From Hippophae tibetana (taxonomy: Eukaryota; Streptophyta; Magnoliopsida; Rosales; Elaeagnaceae): a stretch of DNA of 64,000 nt. The notes under the pieces are model-generated. The model worked only from the letters and a program-made list of their open reading frames with translations. It did no database searches and was not told the DNA's origin. Where the stretch lies: contig CM072801.1 in NCBI GenBank assembly GCA_037013495.1, positions 71,781,816 through 71,845,815 of the forward strand, written 5' to 3'. Below, one piece after another: positions 25,701 through 37,751 of the stretch. The translations under genes were made by a program, and so were the position numbers. Each line of letters begins with the position of its first letter. Positions within the stretch are counted from its first letter, which is position 1.

Positions 25701-27941
25701 ATTTGTTTCTCGTTATTTCATTATTGTGTTCAATCTATCTATGTTTTTGAAAGAAACAAGAAAGTTACTGCAGTTCACAATTTCAAAACAAAAAGAAGTT
25801 ATCAATTGGGGTTGAAACTATAACCTTTCATATCTTTTGACTCGTATATCGAAACGACTATTATAATATATCAAATCGAAACATGTTTCCATACACAAAA
25901 GCACACTATAGCAGTAGTTTTTCTATTCTCATATTTTAACCTAGATTCCATCATTTACACTACTTATAGACGTCTTAAAATTTGGTCGCACCCTATTACC
26001 TTTTTTTGTGTTCTTGTTCTTTCGAATTCCAATTCTATCATCTTAACCATGTTTTAAGCAATTCAACCTTTCTTATTCTTTGTATTCATAGGTACATATG
26101 TTGTTCGCGAAAAGGATTTGCATTGTTTGGTATCATAGCCTTGGTTGCTGAAAATGGTTTATCTATCGTTATTTATCTATTTTTTGAATTTTATATTTAT
26201 AAAAATTTGTGCTTTGATTGTTTTCTGCTTTCTTCAGTCAGATATCACGAAAAAAGAATTAAATTGTGTCCTTCAAGTGGACTATTTTCTTTCAATTTTG
26301 TTGTCATTCTCCTATTTGGATTTCATTTCGTAGATTTCCTTAGTTTCACGGTATTTTTTTCTCGTTATTTCATTTTTTTGTTCAACCTATCTATGTTTTT
26401 GAAAAAAACAATAAAGTTACTACAGTTCACAATTTCAAAACAAACAGAAGTTATCAATTGGGGTTGAAACTATAAACTATCATAACTTTTGACTCGTATA
26501 TCGAAACGACTATTATTATATATCAAATCGAAACATGTTTCCATACATAAAAAACACACTATAGCAGTAGTTTTTCTATTCTCATATTTTAACCTAGATT
26601 CCATCGTTTACACTACTTATAGACGTCTTAAAATTTGGTCGCACCCTATTACCTTTTTTTGTGTTCTTGTTCTTTCGAATTCCAATTCTATCATCTTAAC
26701 CATGTTTTAAGCAATTCAACCTTTATTATTCTTTGTATTCATAGGTACATATGTTGTTCGCGAAAAGGATTTGCATTGTTTGGTATCATAGCCTTGGTTG
26801 TTGAAAATGGTTTATCTATCGTTATTTATCTATTTTGTGAATTTTAGATTTTTAAAAATTTGTGCTTTGATTGTTTTCTGCTTTCTTAAGTCAGATATAA
26901 GAAAAAAGAATTAAATTGTGTCCTTAAAGTCGAGTGTTTTCTTTCAATTTTGTTGTCATTCTTTTCCTATTTGGATTTCATTTCGTAGCTTTCCTTAGTT
27001 TCACGGTATTTTTTTCTCGTTATTTCATTTTTTTGTTCAACCTATCTATGTTTTTGAAAAAAAACAAGAAAGTTACTACAGTTCACAATTTCAAAACAAA
27101 AAGAAGTTATCAATTGGGGTTGAAACTATAACCTTTCATATCTTTTGACTCGTATATCGAAACGACTATTATAATATATCAAATCGAAACATGTTTCCAT
27201 ACACAAAAGCACACTATAGCAGTAGTTTTTCTATTCTCATATTTTAACCTAGATTCCATCGTTTACACTACTTATAGACGTCTTAAAATTTGGTCGCACC
27301 CTATTACCTTTTTTTGTGTTCTTGTTCTTTCGAATTCCAATTCTATCATCTTAACCATGTTTTAAGCAATTCAACCTTTCTTATTCTTTGTATTCATAGG
27401 TACATATGTTGTTCGCGAAAAGGATTTGCATTGTTTGGTATCATAGCCTTGGTTGCTGAAAATGGTTTATCTATCGTTATTTATCTATTTTTTGAATTTT
27501 ATATTTATAAAAATTTGTGCTTTGATTGTTTTCTGCTTTCTTCAGTCAGATATCACGAAAAAAGAATTAAATTGTGTCCTTCAAGTGGACTATTTTCTTT
27601 CAATTTTGTTGTCATTCTCCTATTTGGATTTCATTTCGTAGATTTCCTTAGTTTCACGGTATTTTTTCTCGTTATTTCATTATTGTGTTCAATCTATCTA
27701 TGTTTTTGAAAGAAACAAGAAAGTTACTACAGTTCACAATTTCAAAACAAAAAGAAGTTATCAATTGGGGTTAAAACTGTAAACTGTTATAATTTTATAC
27801 TCGTATATCGAAATGACTATTATAATATTTTAAATTGAAGCATGTTTCGATACATAAAAAACACACTATAGTAGTAGTTTTTCTATTCTCATATTTTAAC
27901 CATGATTAAATGGTTTACACTACTTATAGACGTCTTAAAAT
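22705..27941. repeat. 8-unit higher-order repeat, copy 2 (5237 bp)
   Basis: Unit starts are 22705 (B), 23360 (G), 24016 (Q), 24672 (G'), 25328 (E), 25982 (A), 26635 (E) and 27290 (A). It is a near-identical copy of 17467-22704. It is one base shorter because the last A unit has one T fewer in the GTATTTTTTCTCG run near 27661. After this copy the array changes to simple A-B dimers. Confidence 0.95.
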
Positions 27942-30900
27942 TTGGTCGTACCCTATTTCCTTTTTTTGTGTTCTTGTTCTTTCCAATTCCAATTCTATCA
28001 TCTTAACATGTTTTAAGCAATTCAACCATTCTTATTCTTTGTGTTCCTAGGTACATATGTTGTTCGCGAAAAGGATTTGCATTGTTTGGTATCATAGCCT
28101 TGGTTGCTGAAAATGGTTTATCTATCGTTACTTATCTATTTTGTGAATTTTATATTTTTAAAAATTTGAGCTTTGATTGTTTTCTGCTTTCTTAAGTCAG
28201 ATATCACGAAAAAAGAATTAAATTGTGTCCTTCAAGTGGACTGTTTTCTTTCAATTTTGTTGTCATTGTTTTCCTATTTGGATTTCATTTCGTAGATTTC
28301 CTTAGTTTCACGGTATTTTTTTCTCGTTATTTCATTATTGTGTTCAATCTATCTATGTTTTTGAAAGAAACAAGAAAGTTACTACAGTTCACAATTTCAA
28401 AACAAAAAGAAGTTATCAATTGGGGTTGAAACTATAACCTTTCATATCTTTTGACTCGTATATCGAAACGACTATTATAATATATCAAATCGAAACATGT
28501 TTCCATACACAAAAGCACACTATAGCAGTAGTTTTTCTATTCTCATATTTTAACCTAGATTCCATCGTTTACACTACTTATAGACGTCTTAAAATTTGGT
28601 CGCACCCTATTACCTTTTTTTGTGTTCTTGTTCTTTCGAATTCCAATTCTATCATCTTAACCATGTTTTAAGTAATTCAACCTTTCTTATTCTTTGTATT
28701 CATAGGTACATATGTTGTTCGCGAAAAGGATTTGCATTGTTTGGTATCATAGCCTTGGTTGCTGAAAATGGTTTATCTATCGTTATTTATCTATTTTTTG
28801 AATTTTATATTTATAAAAATTTGTGCTTTGATTGTTTTCTGCTTTCTTCAGTCAGATATCACGAAAAAAGAATTAAATTGTGTCCTTCAAGTGGACTATT
28901 TTCTTTCAATTTTGTTGTCATTCTCCTATTTGGATTTCATTTCGTAGATTTCCTTAGTTTCACGGTATTTTTTTCTCGTTATTTCATTATTGTGTTCAAT
29001 CTATCTATGTTTTTGAAAGAAACAAGAAAGTTACTACAGTTCACAATTTCAAAACAAAAAGAAGTTATCAATTGGGGTTAAAACTGTAAACTGTTATCAT
29101 TTTATACTCGTATATCGAAATGACTATTATAATATTTTAAATTGAAGCATGTTTCGATACATAAAAAACACACTATAGTAGTAGTTTTTCTATTCTCATA
29201 TTTTAACCATGATTGCATGGTTTACACTACTTATAGACGTCTTAAAATTTGGTCGTACCCTATTTCCTTTTTTTGTGTTCTTGTTCTTTCCAATTCCAAT
29301 TCTATCATCTTAACATGTTTTAAGCAATTCAACCATTCTTATTCTTTGTGTTCCTAGGTACATATGTTGTTCGCGAAAAGGATTTGCAGTGTTTGGTATC
29401 ATAGCCTTGGTTGCTGAAAATGGTTTATCTATCGTTACTTATCTATTTTGTGAATTTTATATTTTTAAAAATTTGAGCTTTGATTGTTTTCTGCTTTCTT
29501 AAGTCAGATATCACGAAAAAAGAATTAAATTGTGTCCTTCAAGTGGATTGTTTTCTTTCAATTTTGTTGTCATTCTTTTCCTATTTGGATTTCATTTCGT
29601 AGATTTCCTTAGTTTCACGGTATTTTTTTCTCGTTATTTCATTTTTTTGTTCAACCTATCTATGTTTTTGAAAAAAACAAGAAAGTTACTACAGTTCACA
29701 ATTTCAAAACAAAAAGAAGTTATCAATTAGTGTTGAAACTATAACCTTTCATATCTTTTGACTCGTATATCGAAACGACTATTATAATATATCAAATCGA
29801 AACATGTTTCCATACACAAAAGCACACTATAGCAGTAGTTTTTCTATTCTCATATTTTAACCTAGATTCCATCGTTTACACTACTTATAGACGTCTTAAA
29901 ATTTGGTCGCACCCTATTACCTTTTTTTGTGTTCTTGTTCTTTCGAATTCCAATTCTATCATCTTAACCATGTTTTAAGCAATTCAACCTTTCTTATTCT
30001 TTGTATTCATAGGTACATATGTTGTTCGCGAAAAGGATTTGCATTGTTTGGTATCATAGCCTTGGTTGCTGAAAATGGTTTATCTATCGTTATTTATCTA
30101 TTTTTTGAATTTTATATTTATAAAAATTTTTGCTTTGATTGTTTTCTGCTTTCTTCAGTCAGATATCACGAAAAAAGAATTAAATTGTGTCCTTCAAGTG
30201 GACTATTTTCTTTCAATTTTGTTGTCATTCTCCTATTTGGATTTCATTTCGTAGATTTCCTTAGTTTCACGGTATTTTTTTCTCGTTATTTCATTATTGT
30301 GTTCAATCTATCTATGTTTTTGAAAGAAACAAGAAAGTTACTACAGTTCACAATTTCAAAACAAAAAGAAGTTATCAATTGGGGTTAAAACTGTAAACTG
30401 TTATAATTTTATACTCGTATATCGAAATGACTATTATAATATTTTAAATTGAAGCATGTTTCGATACATAAAAAACACACTATAGTAGTAGTTTTTCTAT
30501 TCTCATATTTTAACCATGATTGCATGGTTTACACTACTTATAGACGTCTTAAAATTTGGTCGTACCCTATTTCCTTTTTTTGTGTTCTTGTTCTTTCCAA
30601 TTCCAATTCTATCATCTTAACATGTTTTCAGCAATTCAACCATTCTTATTCTTTGTGTTCCTAGGTACATATGTTGTTCGCGAAAAGGATTTGCATTGTT
30701 TGGTATCATAGCCTTGGTTGCTGAAAATGGTTTATCTATCGTTATTTATCTATTTTGTGAATTTTAGATTTTTAAAAATTTGAGCTTTGATTGTTTTCTC
30801 CTTTCTTAAGTCAGATATCACGAAAAAAGAATTAAATTGTGTCCTTCAAGTGGACTGTTTTCTTTCAATTTTGTTGTCATTCTTTTCCTATTTGGATTTC

Positions 30901-31210
30901 ATTTCGTAGATTTCCTTAGTTTCACGGTATTTTTTTCTCGTTATTTCATTATTGTGTTCAATCTATCTATGTTTTTGAAAAAAACAAGAAAGTTACTACA
31001 GTTCACAATTTCAAAACAAAAAGAAGTTATCAATTGGGGTTGAAACTATAAACTTTCATAACTTTTGACTCGTATATCGAAACGACTATTATAATATATC
31101 AAATCGAAACATGTTTCCATACATAAAAAACACACTATAGCAGTAGTTTTTCTATTCTCATATTTTAACCCAGATTCCATCGTTTACACTACTTATAGAC
31201 GTCTTAAAAT
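27290..31210. repeat. Three A-B dimers (1306-1308-bp higher-order repeat)
   Basis: Unit starts are 27290 A, 27942 B, 28596 A, 29249 B, 29903 A and 30556 B, giving dimer starts 27290, 28596 and 29903 and the next anchor at 31211. Each A has the 3-bp deletion and each B has TTAACATG. The B units at 27942 and 29249 share CGTTACTTATC, which is also found at 35334, 37937 and 43168. The hairpin near 27899 is broken in this block (AACCATGATTAAATGGTT). Confidence 0.93.
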
Positions 31211-34200
31211 TTGGTCGCACCCTATTACCTTTTTTTGTGTTCTTGTTCTTTCGGATACCAATTCTATCATCTTAATCATATTTTAAGCAATTCAACCTTT
31301 CTTATTCTTTGTGTTCCTAGGTACATATGTTGTCCGCGAAAAGGATTTGCATTGTTTGGTATCATAGCCTTGGTTGTTGAAAATGGTTTATCTATATTTT
31401 TTTATCTACTTTTTGAATTTTAGAATTATAAAAATTTGTTGTTTGATTGTTTTCTGCTTTCTTCAGTCAGATATCCGAAAAAAGAATCAAATTGTGTCCT
31501 TAAAGTCGAGTGTTTTTTTTTCAAATTTCTTGTCAATCTTTTCCTATTTGGATTTCATTTCGTAGCTTTCATTAGTTTCACGGTATTTTTTTCTCGTTAT
31601 TTCATTTTTTTGTTCAACCTATCTATGTTTTTGAAAAAAACAATAAAGTTACTACAGTTCACAATTTCAAAACAAACAGAAGTTATCAATTGGGGTTGAA
31701 ACTATAAACTATCATAACTTTTGACTCGTATATCGAAACGACTATTATTATATATCAAATCGAAACATGTTTCCATACATAAAAAACACACTATAGCAGT
31801 AATTTTTCTATTCTCATATTTTAACCTAGATTCCATCGTTTACACTACTTATAGACGTCTTAAAATTTGGTCGCACCCTATTACCTTTTTTTGTGTTCTT
31901 GTTCTTTCGAATTCCAATTCTATCATCTTAACCTTGTTTTAAGCAATTCAACCTTTCTTATTCTTTGTATTCATAGGTACATATGTTGTTTGCGAAAAGG
32001 ATTTGCATTGTTTGGTATCATAGCCTTGGTTGCTGAAAATGGTTTATCTATCGTTATTTATCTATTTTGTGAATTTTAGATTTTTAAAAATTTGTGCTTT
32101 GATTGTTTTCTGCTTTCTTAAGTCAGATATAAGAAAAAAGAATTAAATTGTGTCCTTAAAGTCGAGTGTTTTCTTTCAATTTTGTTGTCATTCTTTTCCT
32201 ATTTGGATTTCATTTCGTAGATTTCCTTAGTTTCACGGTATTTTTTTCTCGTTATTTCATTTTTTTGTTCAACCTATCTATGTTTTTGAAAAAAAACAAG
32301 AAAGTTACTACAGTTCACAATTTCAAAACAAAAAGAAGTTATCAATTGGGGTTGAAACTATAAACTTTCATAACTTTTGACTCTTATATCGAAACGACTA
32401 TTATAATATATCAAATCGAAACATGTTTCCATACATAAAAAACACACTATAGCAGTAGTTTTTCTATTCTCATATTTTAACCCAGATTCCATCGTTTACA
32501 CTACTTATAGACGTCTTAAAATTTTGTCGCACCCTATTACCTTTTTTGTGTTCTTGTTCTTTCGGATACCAATTCTATCATCTTAATCATATTTTAAGCA
32601 ATTCAACCTTTCTTATTCTTTGTGTTCCTAGGTACATATGTTGTCCGCGAAAAGGATTTGCATTGTTTGGTATCATAGCCTTGGTTGCTGAAAATGGTTT
32701 ATCTATATTTATTTATCTACTTTTTGAATTTTAGAATTATAAAAATTTGTCGTTTGATTGTTTTCTACTTTCTTAAGTCAGATATCAGAAAAAAAAAATT
32801 AAATTGCGTCCTTAAAGTCGAGTGTTTTCTTTCAATTTTGTTGTCATTGTTTTCCTATTAAGATTTCATTTCGTAGCTTTCCTTAGTTTCACGGTATTTT
32901 TTTCTCGTTATTTCATTTTTGTGTTCAACCTATCTATGTTTTTGAAAAAAACAAGAAAGTTACTACAGTTCACAATTTCAAAACAAAAAGAAGTTATCAA
33001 TTGGGGTTGAAACTATAACCTTTCATATCTTTTGACTCGTATATCGAAACGACTATTATAATATATCAAATCGAAACATGTTTCCATACACAAAAGCACA
33101 CTATAGCAGTAGTTTTTCTATTCTCATATTTTAACCTAGATTCCATCATTTACACTACTTATAGACGTCTTAAAATTTGGTCGCACCCTATTACCTTTTT
33201 TTGTGTTCTTGTTCTTTCGAATTCCAATTCTATCATCTTAACCATGTTTTAAGCAATTCAACCTTTCTTATTCTTTGTATTCATAGGTACATATGTTGTT
33301 CGCGAAAAGGATTTGCATTGTTTGGTATCATAGCCTTGGTTGCTGAAAATGGTTTATCTATCGTTATTTATCTATTTTTTGAATTTTATATTTATAAAAA
33401 TTTGTGCTTTGATTGTTTTCTGCTTTCTTTAGTCAGATATCACGAAAAAAGAATTAAATTGTGTCCTTCAAGTGGACTATTTTCTTTCAATTTTGTTGTC
33501 ATTCTCCTATTTGGATTTCATTTCGTAGATTTCCTTAGTTTCACGGTATTTTTTTCTCGTTATTTCATTTTTTTGTTCAACCTATCTATGTTTTTGAAAA
33601 AAACAATAAAGTTACTACAGTTCACAATTTCAAAACAAACAGAAGTTATCAATTGGGGTTGAAACTATAAACTATCATAACTTTTGACTCGTATATCGAA
33701 ACGACTATTATTATATATCAAATCGAAACATGTTTCCATACATAAAAAACACACTATAGCAGTAGTTTTTCTATTCTCATATTTTAACCTAGATTCCATC
33801 GTTTACACTACTTATAGACGTCTTAAAATTTGGTCGCACCCTATTACCTTTTTTTGTGTTCTTGTTCTTTCGAATTCCAATTCTATCATCTTAACCATGT
33901 TTTAAGCAATTCAACCTTTCTTATTCTTTGTATTCATAGGTACATATGTTGTTCGCGAAAAGGATTTGCATTGTTTGGTATCATAGCCTTGGTTGTTGAA
34001 AATGGTTTATCTATCGTTATTTATCTATTTTGTGAATTTTAGATTTTTAAAAATTTGTGCTTTGATTGTTTTCTGCTTTCTTAAGTCAGATATAAGAAAA
34101 AAGAATTAAATTGTGTCCTTAAAGTCGAGTGTTTTCTTTCAATTTTGTTGTCATTCTTTTCCTATTTGGATTTCATTTCGTAGCTTTCCTTTGTTTCACG

Positions 34201-35137
34201 GTATTTTTTTCTCGTTATTTCATTTTTTTGTTCAACCTATCTATGTTTTTGAAAAAAAACAAGAAAGTTACTACAGTTCACAATTTCAGTACAAAAAGAA
34301 GTTATCAATTGGGGTTGAAACTATAACCTTTCATATCTTTTGACTCGTATATCGAAACGACTATTATAATATATCAAATCGAAACATGTTTCCATACACA
34401 AAAGCACACTATAGCAGTAGTTTTTCTATTCTCATATTTTAACCTAGATTCCATCGTTTACACTACTTATAGACGTCTTAAAATTTGGTCGCACCCTATT
34501 ACCTTTTTTTGTGTTCTTGTTCTTTCGAATTCCAATTCTATCATCTTAACCATGTTTTAAGCAATTCAACCTTTCTTATTCTTTGTATTCATAGGTACAT
34601 ATGTTGTTCGCGAAAAGGATTTGCATTGTTTGGTATCATAGCCTTGGTTGCTGAAAATGGTTTATCTATCGTTATTTATCTATTTTTTGAATTTTATATT
34701 TATAAAAATTTGTGCTTTGATTGTTTTCTGCTTTCTTCAGTCAGATATCACGAAAAAAGAATTAAATTGTGTCCTTCAAGTGGACTATTTTCTTTCAATT
34801 TTGTTGTCATTCTCCTATTTGGATTTCATTTCGTATATTTCCTTAGTTTCACGGTATTTTTTTCTCGTTATTTCATTATTGTGTTCAATCTATCTATGTT
34901 TTTGAAAGAAACAAGAAAGTTACTACAGTTCACAATTTCAAAACAAAAAGAAGTTATCAATTGGGGTTAAAACTGTAAACTGTTATAATTTTATACTCCT
35001 ATATCGAAATGACTATTATAATATTTTAAATTGAAGCATGTTTCGATACATAAAAAACACACTATAGTAGTAGTTTTTCTATTCTCATATTTTAACCATG
35101 ATTGCATGGTTTACACTACTTATAGACGTCTTAAAAT
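30556..35137. repeat. 7-unit derivative of the higher-order repeat (one E unit lost)
   Basis: Unit starts are 30556 (B), 31211 (G), 31867 (Q), 32523 (G'), 33177 (A), 33830 (E) and 34485 (A). The order is B-G-Q-G'-A-E-A, so the E unit that follows G' in the two full copies is absent. The spacing from B to the first A is 2621 bp here and 3277 bp at 17467-20744, a difference of 656 bp or exactly one unit. The junction lies near 33005-33025. G' body sequence there runs into the TATAACCTTTCATATC tail that ends the E unit in the full copies. Confidence 0.92.
31070..33010. repeat. Long-range duplicate segment, copy 1 (partner 15694 bp downstream)
   Basis: This segment matches 46764-48704 at an offset of 15694 bp, or 24 units. 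Private variants shared only by these two include AGCAGTAATTTTTC near 31796 and 47490 and TTAACCTTGTTTT near 31929 and 47623. Differences include GTCAATCTTTT at 31532 against GTCATTCTTTT, and AAAACAAACAG near 31675 against AAAATAAACAG. Outside these limits the flanks differ. Confidence 0.88.
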
Positions 35138-36400
35138 TTGGTCGTACCCTATTTCCTTTTTTTGTGTTCTTGTTCTTTCCAATTCCAATTCTATCATCTT
35201 AACATGTTTTAAGCAATTCAACCATTCTTATTCTTTGTGTTCCTAGGTACATATGTTGTTCGCGAAAAGGATTTGCATTGTTTGGTATCATAGCCTTGGT
35301 TGCTGAAAATGGTTTATCTATCGTTACTTATCTATTTTGTGAATTTTAGATTTTTAAAAATTTGAGCTTTGATTGTTTTCTGCTTTCTTAAGTCAGATAT
35401 CACGAAAAAAGAATTAAATTGTGTCCTTCAAGTGGACTGTTTTCTTTCAATTTTGTTGTCATTCTTTTCCTATTTGGATTTCATTTCGTAGATTTCCTTA
35501 GTTTCACGGTATTTTTTTCTCGTTATTTCATTTTTTTGTTCAACCTATCTATGTTTTTTAAAAAAACAAGAAAGTTACTACAGTTCACAATTTCAAAACA
35601 AAAAGAAGTTATCAATTGGGGTTGAAACTATAACCTTTCATATCTTTTGACTCGTATATCGAAACGACTATTATAATATATCAAATCGAAACATGTTTCC
35701 ATACACAAAAGCACACTATAGCAGTAGTTTTTCTATTCTCATATTTTAACCTAGATTCCATCGTTTACACTACTTATAGACGTCTTAAAATTTGGTCGCA
35801 CCCTATTACCTTTTTTTGTGTTCTTGTTCTTTCGAATTCCAATTCTATCATCTTAACCATGTTTTAAGTAATTCAACCTTTCTTATTCTTTGTATTCATA
35901 GGTACATATGTTGTTCGCGAAAAGGATTTGCATTGTTTGGTATCATAGCCTTGGTTGCTGAAAATGGTTTATCTATCGTTATTTATCTATTTTTTGAATT
36001 TTATATTTATAAAAATTTGTGCTTTGATTGTTTTCTGCTTTCTTCAGTCAGATATCACGAAAAAAGAATTAAATTGTGTCCTTCAAGTGGACTATTTTCT
36101 TTCAATTTTGTTGTCATTCTCCTATTTGGATTTCATTTCGTAGATTTCCTTAGTTTCACGGTATTTTTTTCTCGTTATTTCATTATTGTGTTCAATCTAT
36201 CTATGTTTTTGAAAGAAACAAGAAAGTTACTACAGTTCACAATTTCAAAACAAAAAGAAGTTATCAATTGGGGTTAAAACTGTAAACTGTTATAATTTTA
36301 TACTCGTATATCGAAATGACTATTATAATATTTTAAATTGAAGCATGTTTCGATACATAAAAAACACACTATAGTAGTAGTTTTTCTATTCTCATATTTT

Positions 36401-36418
36401 AACCATGATTGCATGGTT
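36401..36418. repeat. Hairpin-forming inverted repeat, ATTG-loop version
   Basis: AACCATGATTGCATGGTT lies in the alpha tail of an A unit, 44 bp before the B anchor at 36445. In the dimer arrays it therefore occurs once per 1307 bp. No function is shown; it may simply mark the haplotype. Confidence 0.85.
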
Positions 36419-36444
36419 TACACTACTTATAGACGTCTTAAAAT

Positions 36445-37098
36445 TTGGTCGTACCCTATTTCCTTTTTTTGTGTTCTTGTTCTTTCCAATTCCAATTCTA
36501 TCATCTTAACATGTTTTAAGCAATTCAACCATTCTTATTCTTTGTGTTCCTAGGTACATATGTTGTTCGCGAAAAGGATTTGCATTGTTTGGTATCATAG
36601 CCTTGGTTGCTGAAAATGGTTTATCTATCGTTATTTATCTATTTTGTGAATTTTAGATTTTTAAAAATTTGAGCTTTGATTGTTTTCTGCTTTCTTAAGT
36701 CAGATATCACGAAAAAAGAATTAAATTGTGTCCTTCAAGTGGACTGTTTTCTTTCAATTTTGTTGTCATTCTTTTCCTATTTGGATTTCATTTCGTAGAT
36801 TTCCTTAGTTTCACGGTATTTTTTTCTCGTTATTTCATTTTTTTGTTCAACCTATCTATGTTTTTGAAAAAAACAAGAAAGTTACTACAGTTCACAATTT
36901 CAAAACAAAAAGAAGTTATCAATTGGGGTTGAAACTATAACCTTTCATATCTTTTGACTCGTATATCGAAACGACTATTATAATATATCAAATCGAAACA
37001 TGTTTCCATACACAAAAGCACACTATAGCAGTAGTTTTTCTATTCTCATATTTTAACCTAGATTCCATCGTTTACACTACTTATAGACGTCTTAAAAT
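36445..37098. repeat. Type B satellite unit (654 bp), reference copy
   Basis: B markers in order are TCGTACCCTATTTCC, TCCAATTCC, TTAACATG (1-bp deletion), CAACCATTC, TGTGTTCCTAGG, TTGTTCGCG, TATTTTGTGAATTTTAG, TTTTTAAAAATTTGAGC, TTAAGTCAGATATCACG, CAAGTGGACTG, the undeleted CATTCTTTTCC, and CATTTTTTTGTTCAACC. The tail is beta with ATACACAAAAGCACAC, another 1-bp-shorter variant. The two 1-bp deletions account for 654 bp against the 656-bp G units. Confidence 0.92.
36995..37006. repeat. 12-bp perfect palindrome GAAACATGTTTC (beta form)
   Basis: It is present in most beta tails, here in the B unit at 36445 and also for example at 1647-1658. With the hairpin, each junction haplotype carries its own dyad: beta has this 12-bp palindrome, alpha has the 7-bp-arm hairpin. 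Confidence 0.85.
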
Positions 37099-37751
37099 TT
37101 GGTCGCACCCTATTACCTTTTTTTGTGTTCTTGTTCTTTCGAATTCCAATTCTATCATCTTAACCATGTTTTAAGCAATTCAACCTTTCTTATTCTTTGT
37201 ATTCATAGGTACATATGTTGTTCGCGAAAAGGATTTGCATTGTTTGGTATCATAGCCTTGGTTGCTGAAAATGGTTTATCTATCGTTATTTATCTATTTT
37301 TTGAATTTTATATTTATAAAAATTTGTGCTTTGATTGTTTTCTGCTTTCTTCAGTCAGATATCACGAAAAAAGAATTAAATTGTGTCCTTCAAGTGGACT
37401 ATTTTCTTTCAATTTTGTTGTCATTCTCCTATTTGGATTTCATTTCGTATATTTCCTTAGTTTCACGGTATTTTTTTCTCGTTATTTCATTATTGTGTTC
37501 AATCTATCTATGTTTTTGAAAGAAACAAGAAAGTTACTACAGTTCACAATTTCAAAACAAAAAGAAGTTATCAATTGGGGTTAAAACTGTAAACTGTTAT
37601 AATTTTATACTCGTATATCGAAATGACTATTATAATATTTTAAATTGAAGCATGTTTCGATACATAAAAAACACACTATAGTAGTAGTTTTTCTATTCTC
37701 ATATTTTAACCATGATTGCATGGTTTACACTACTTATAGACGTCTTAAAAT
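37099..37751. repeat. Type A satellite unit (653 bp) within the dimer array
   Basis: It has the same markers as the A unit at 16814, plus CGTATATTTCC near 37446, which removes the TAG normally found there. With the TAT in place of TAG after GAATTT, one frame stays open for 161 codons from 37099. The same fusion occurs in every A unit and follows from point changes in a satellite. I see no sign that it is translated. Confidence 0.9.

Noticed and set aside
17467-27941. The 5238-bp duplicate as a pure assembly artefact
   Set aside because: Not excluded, but the copies differ at several sites (for example 17585/22823, 19982/25220 and a T-run length near 27661) and a third, 7-unit version exists, so a real repeat is more likely.
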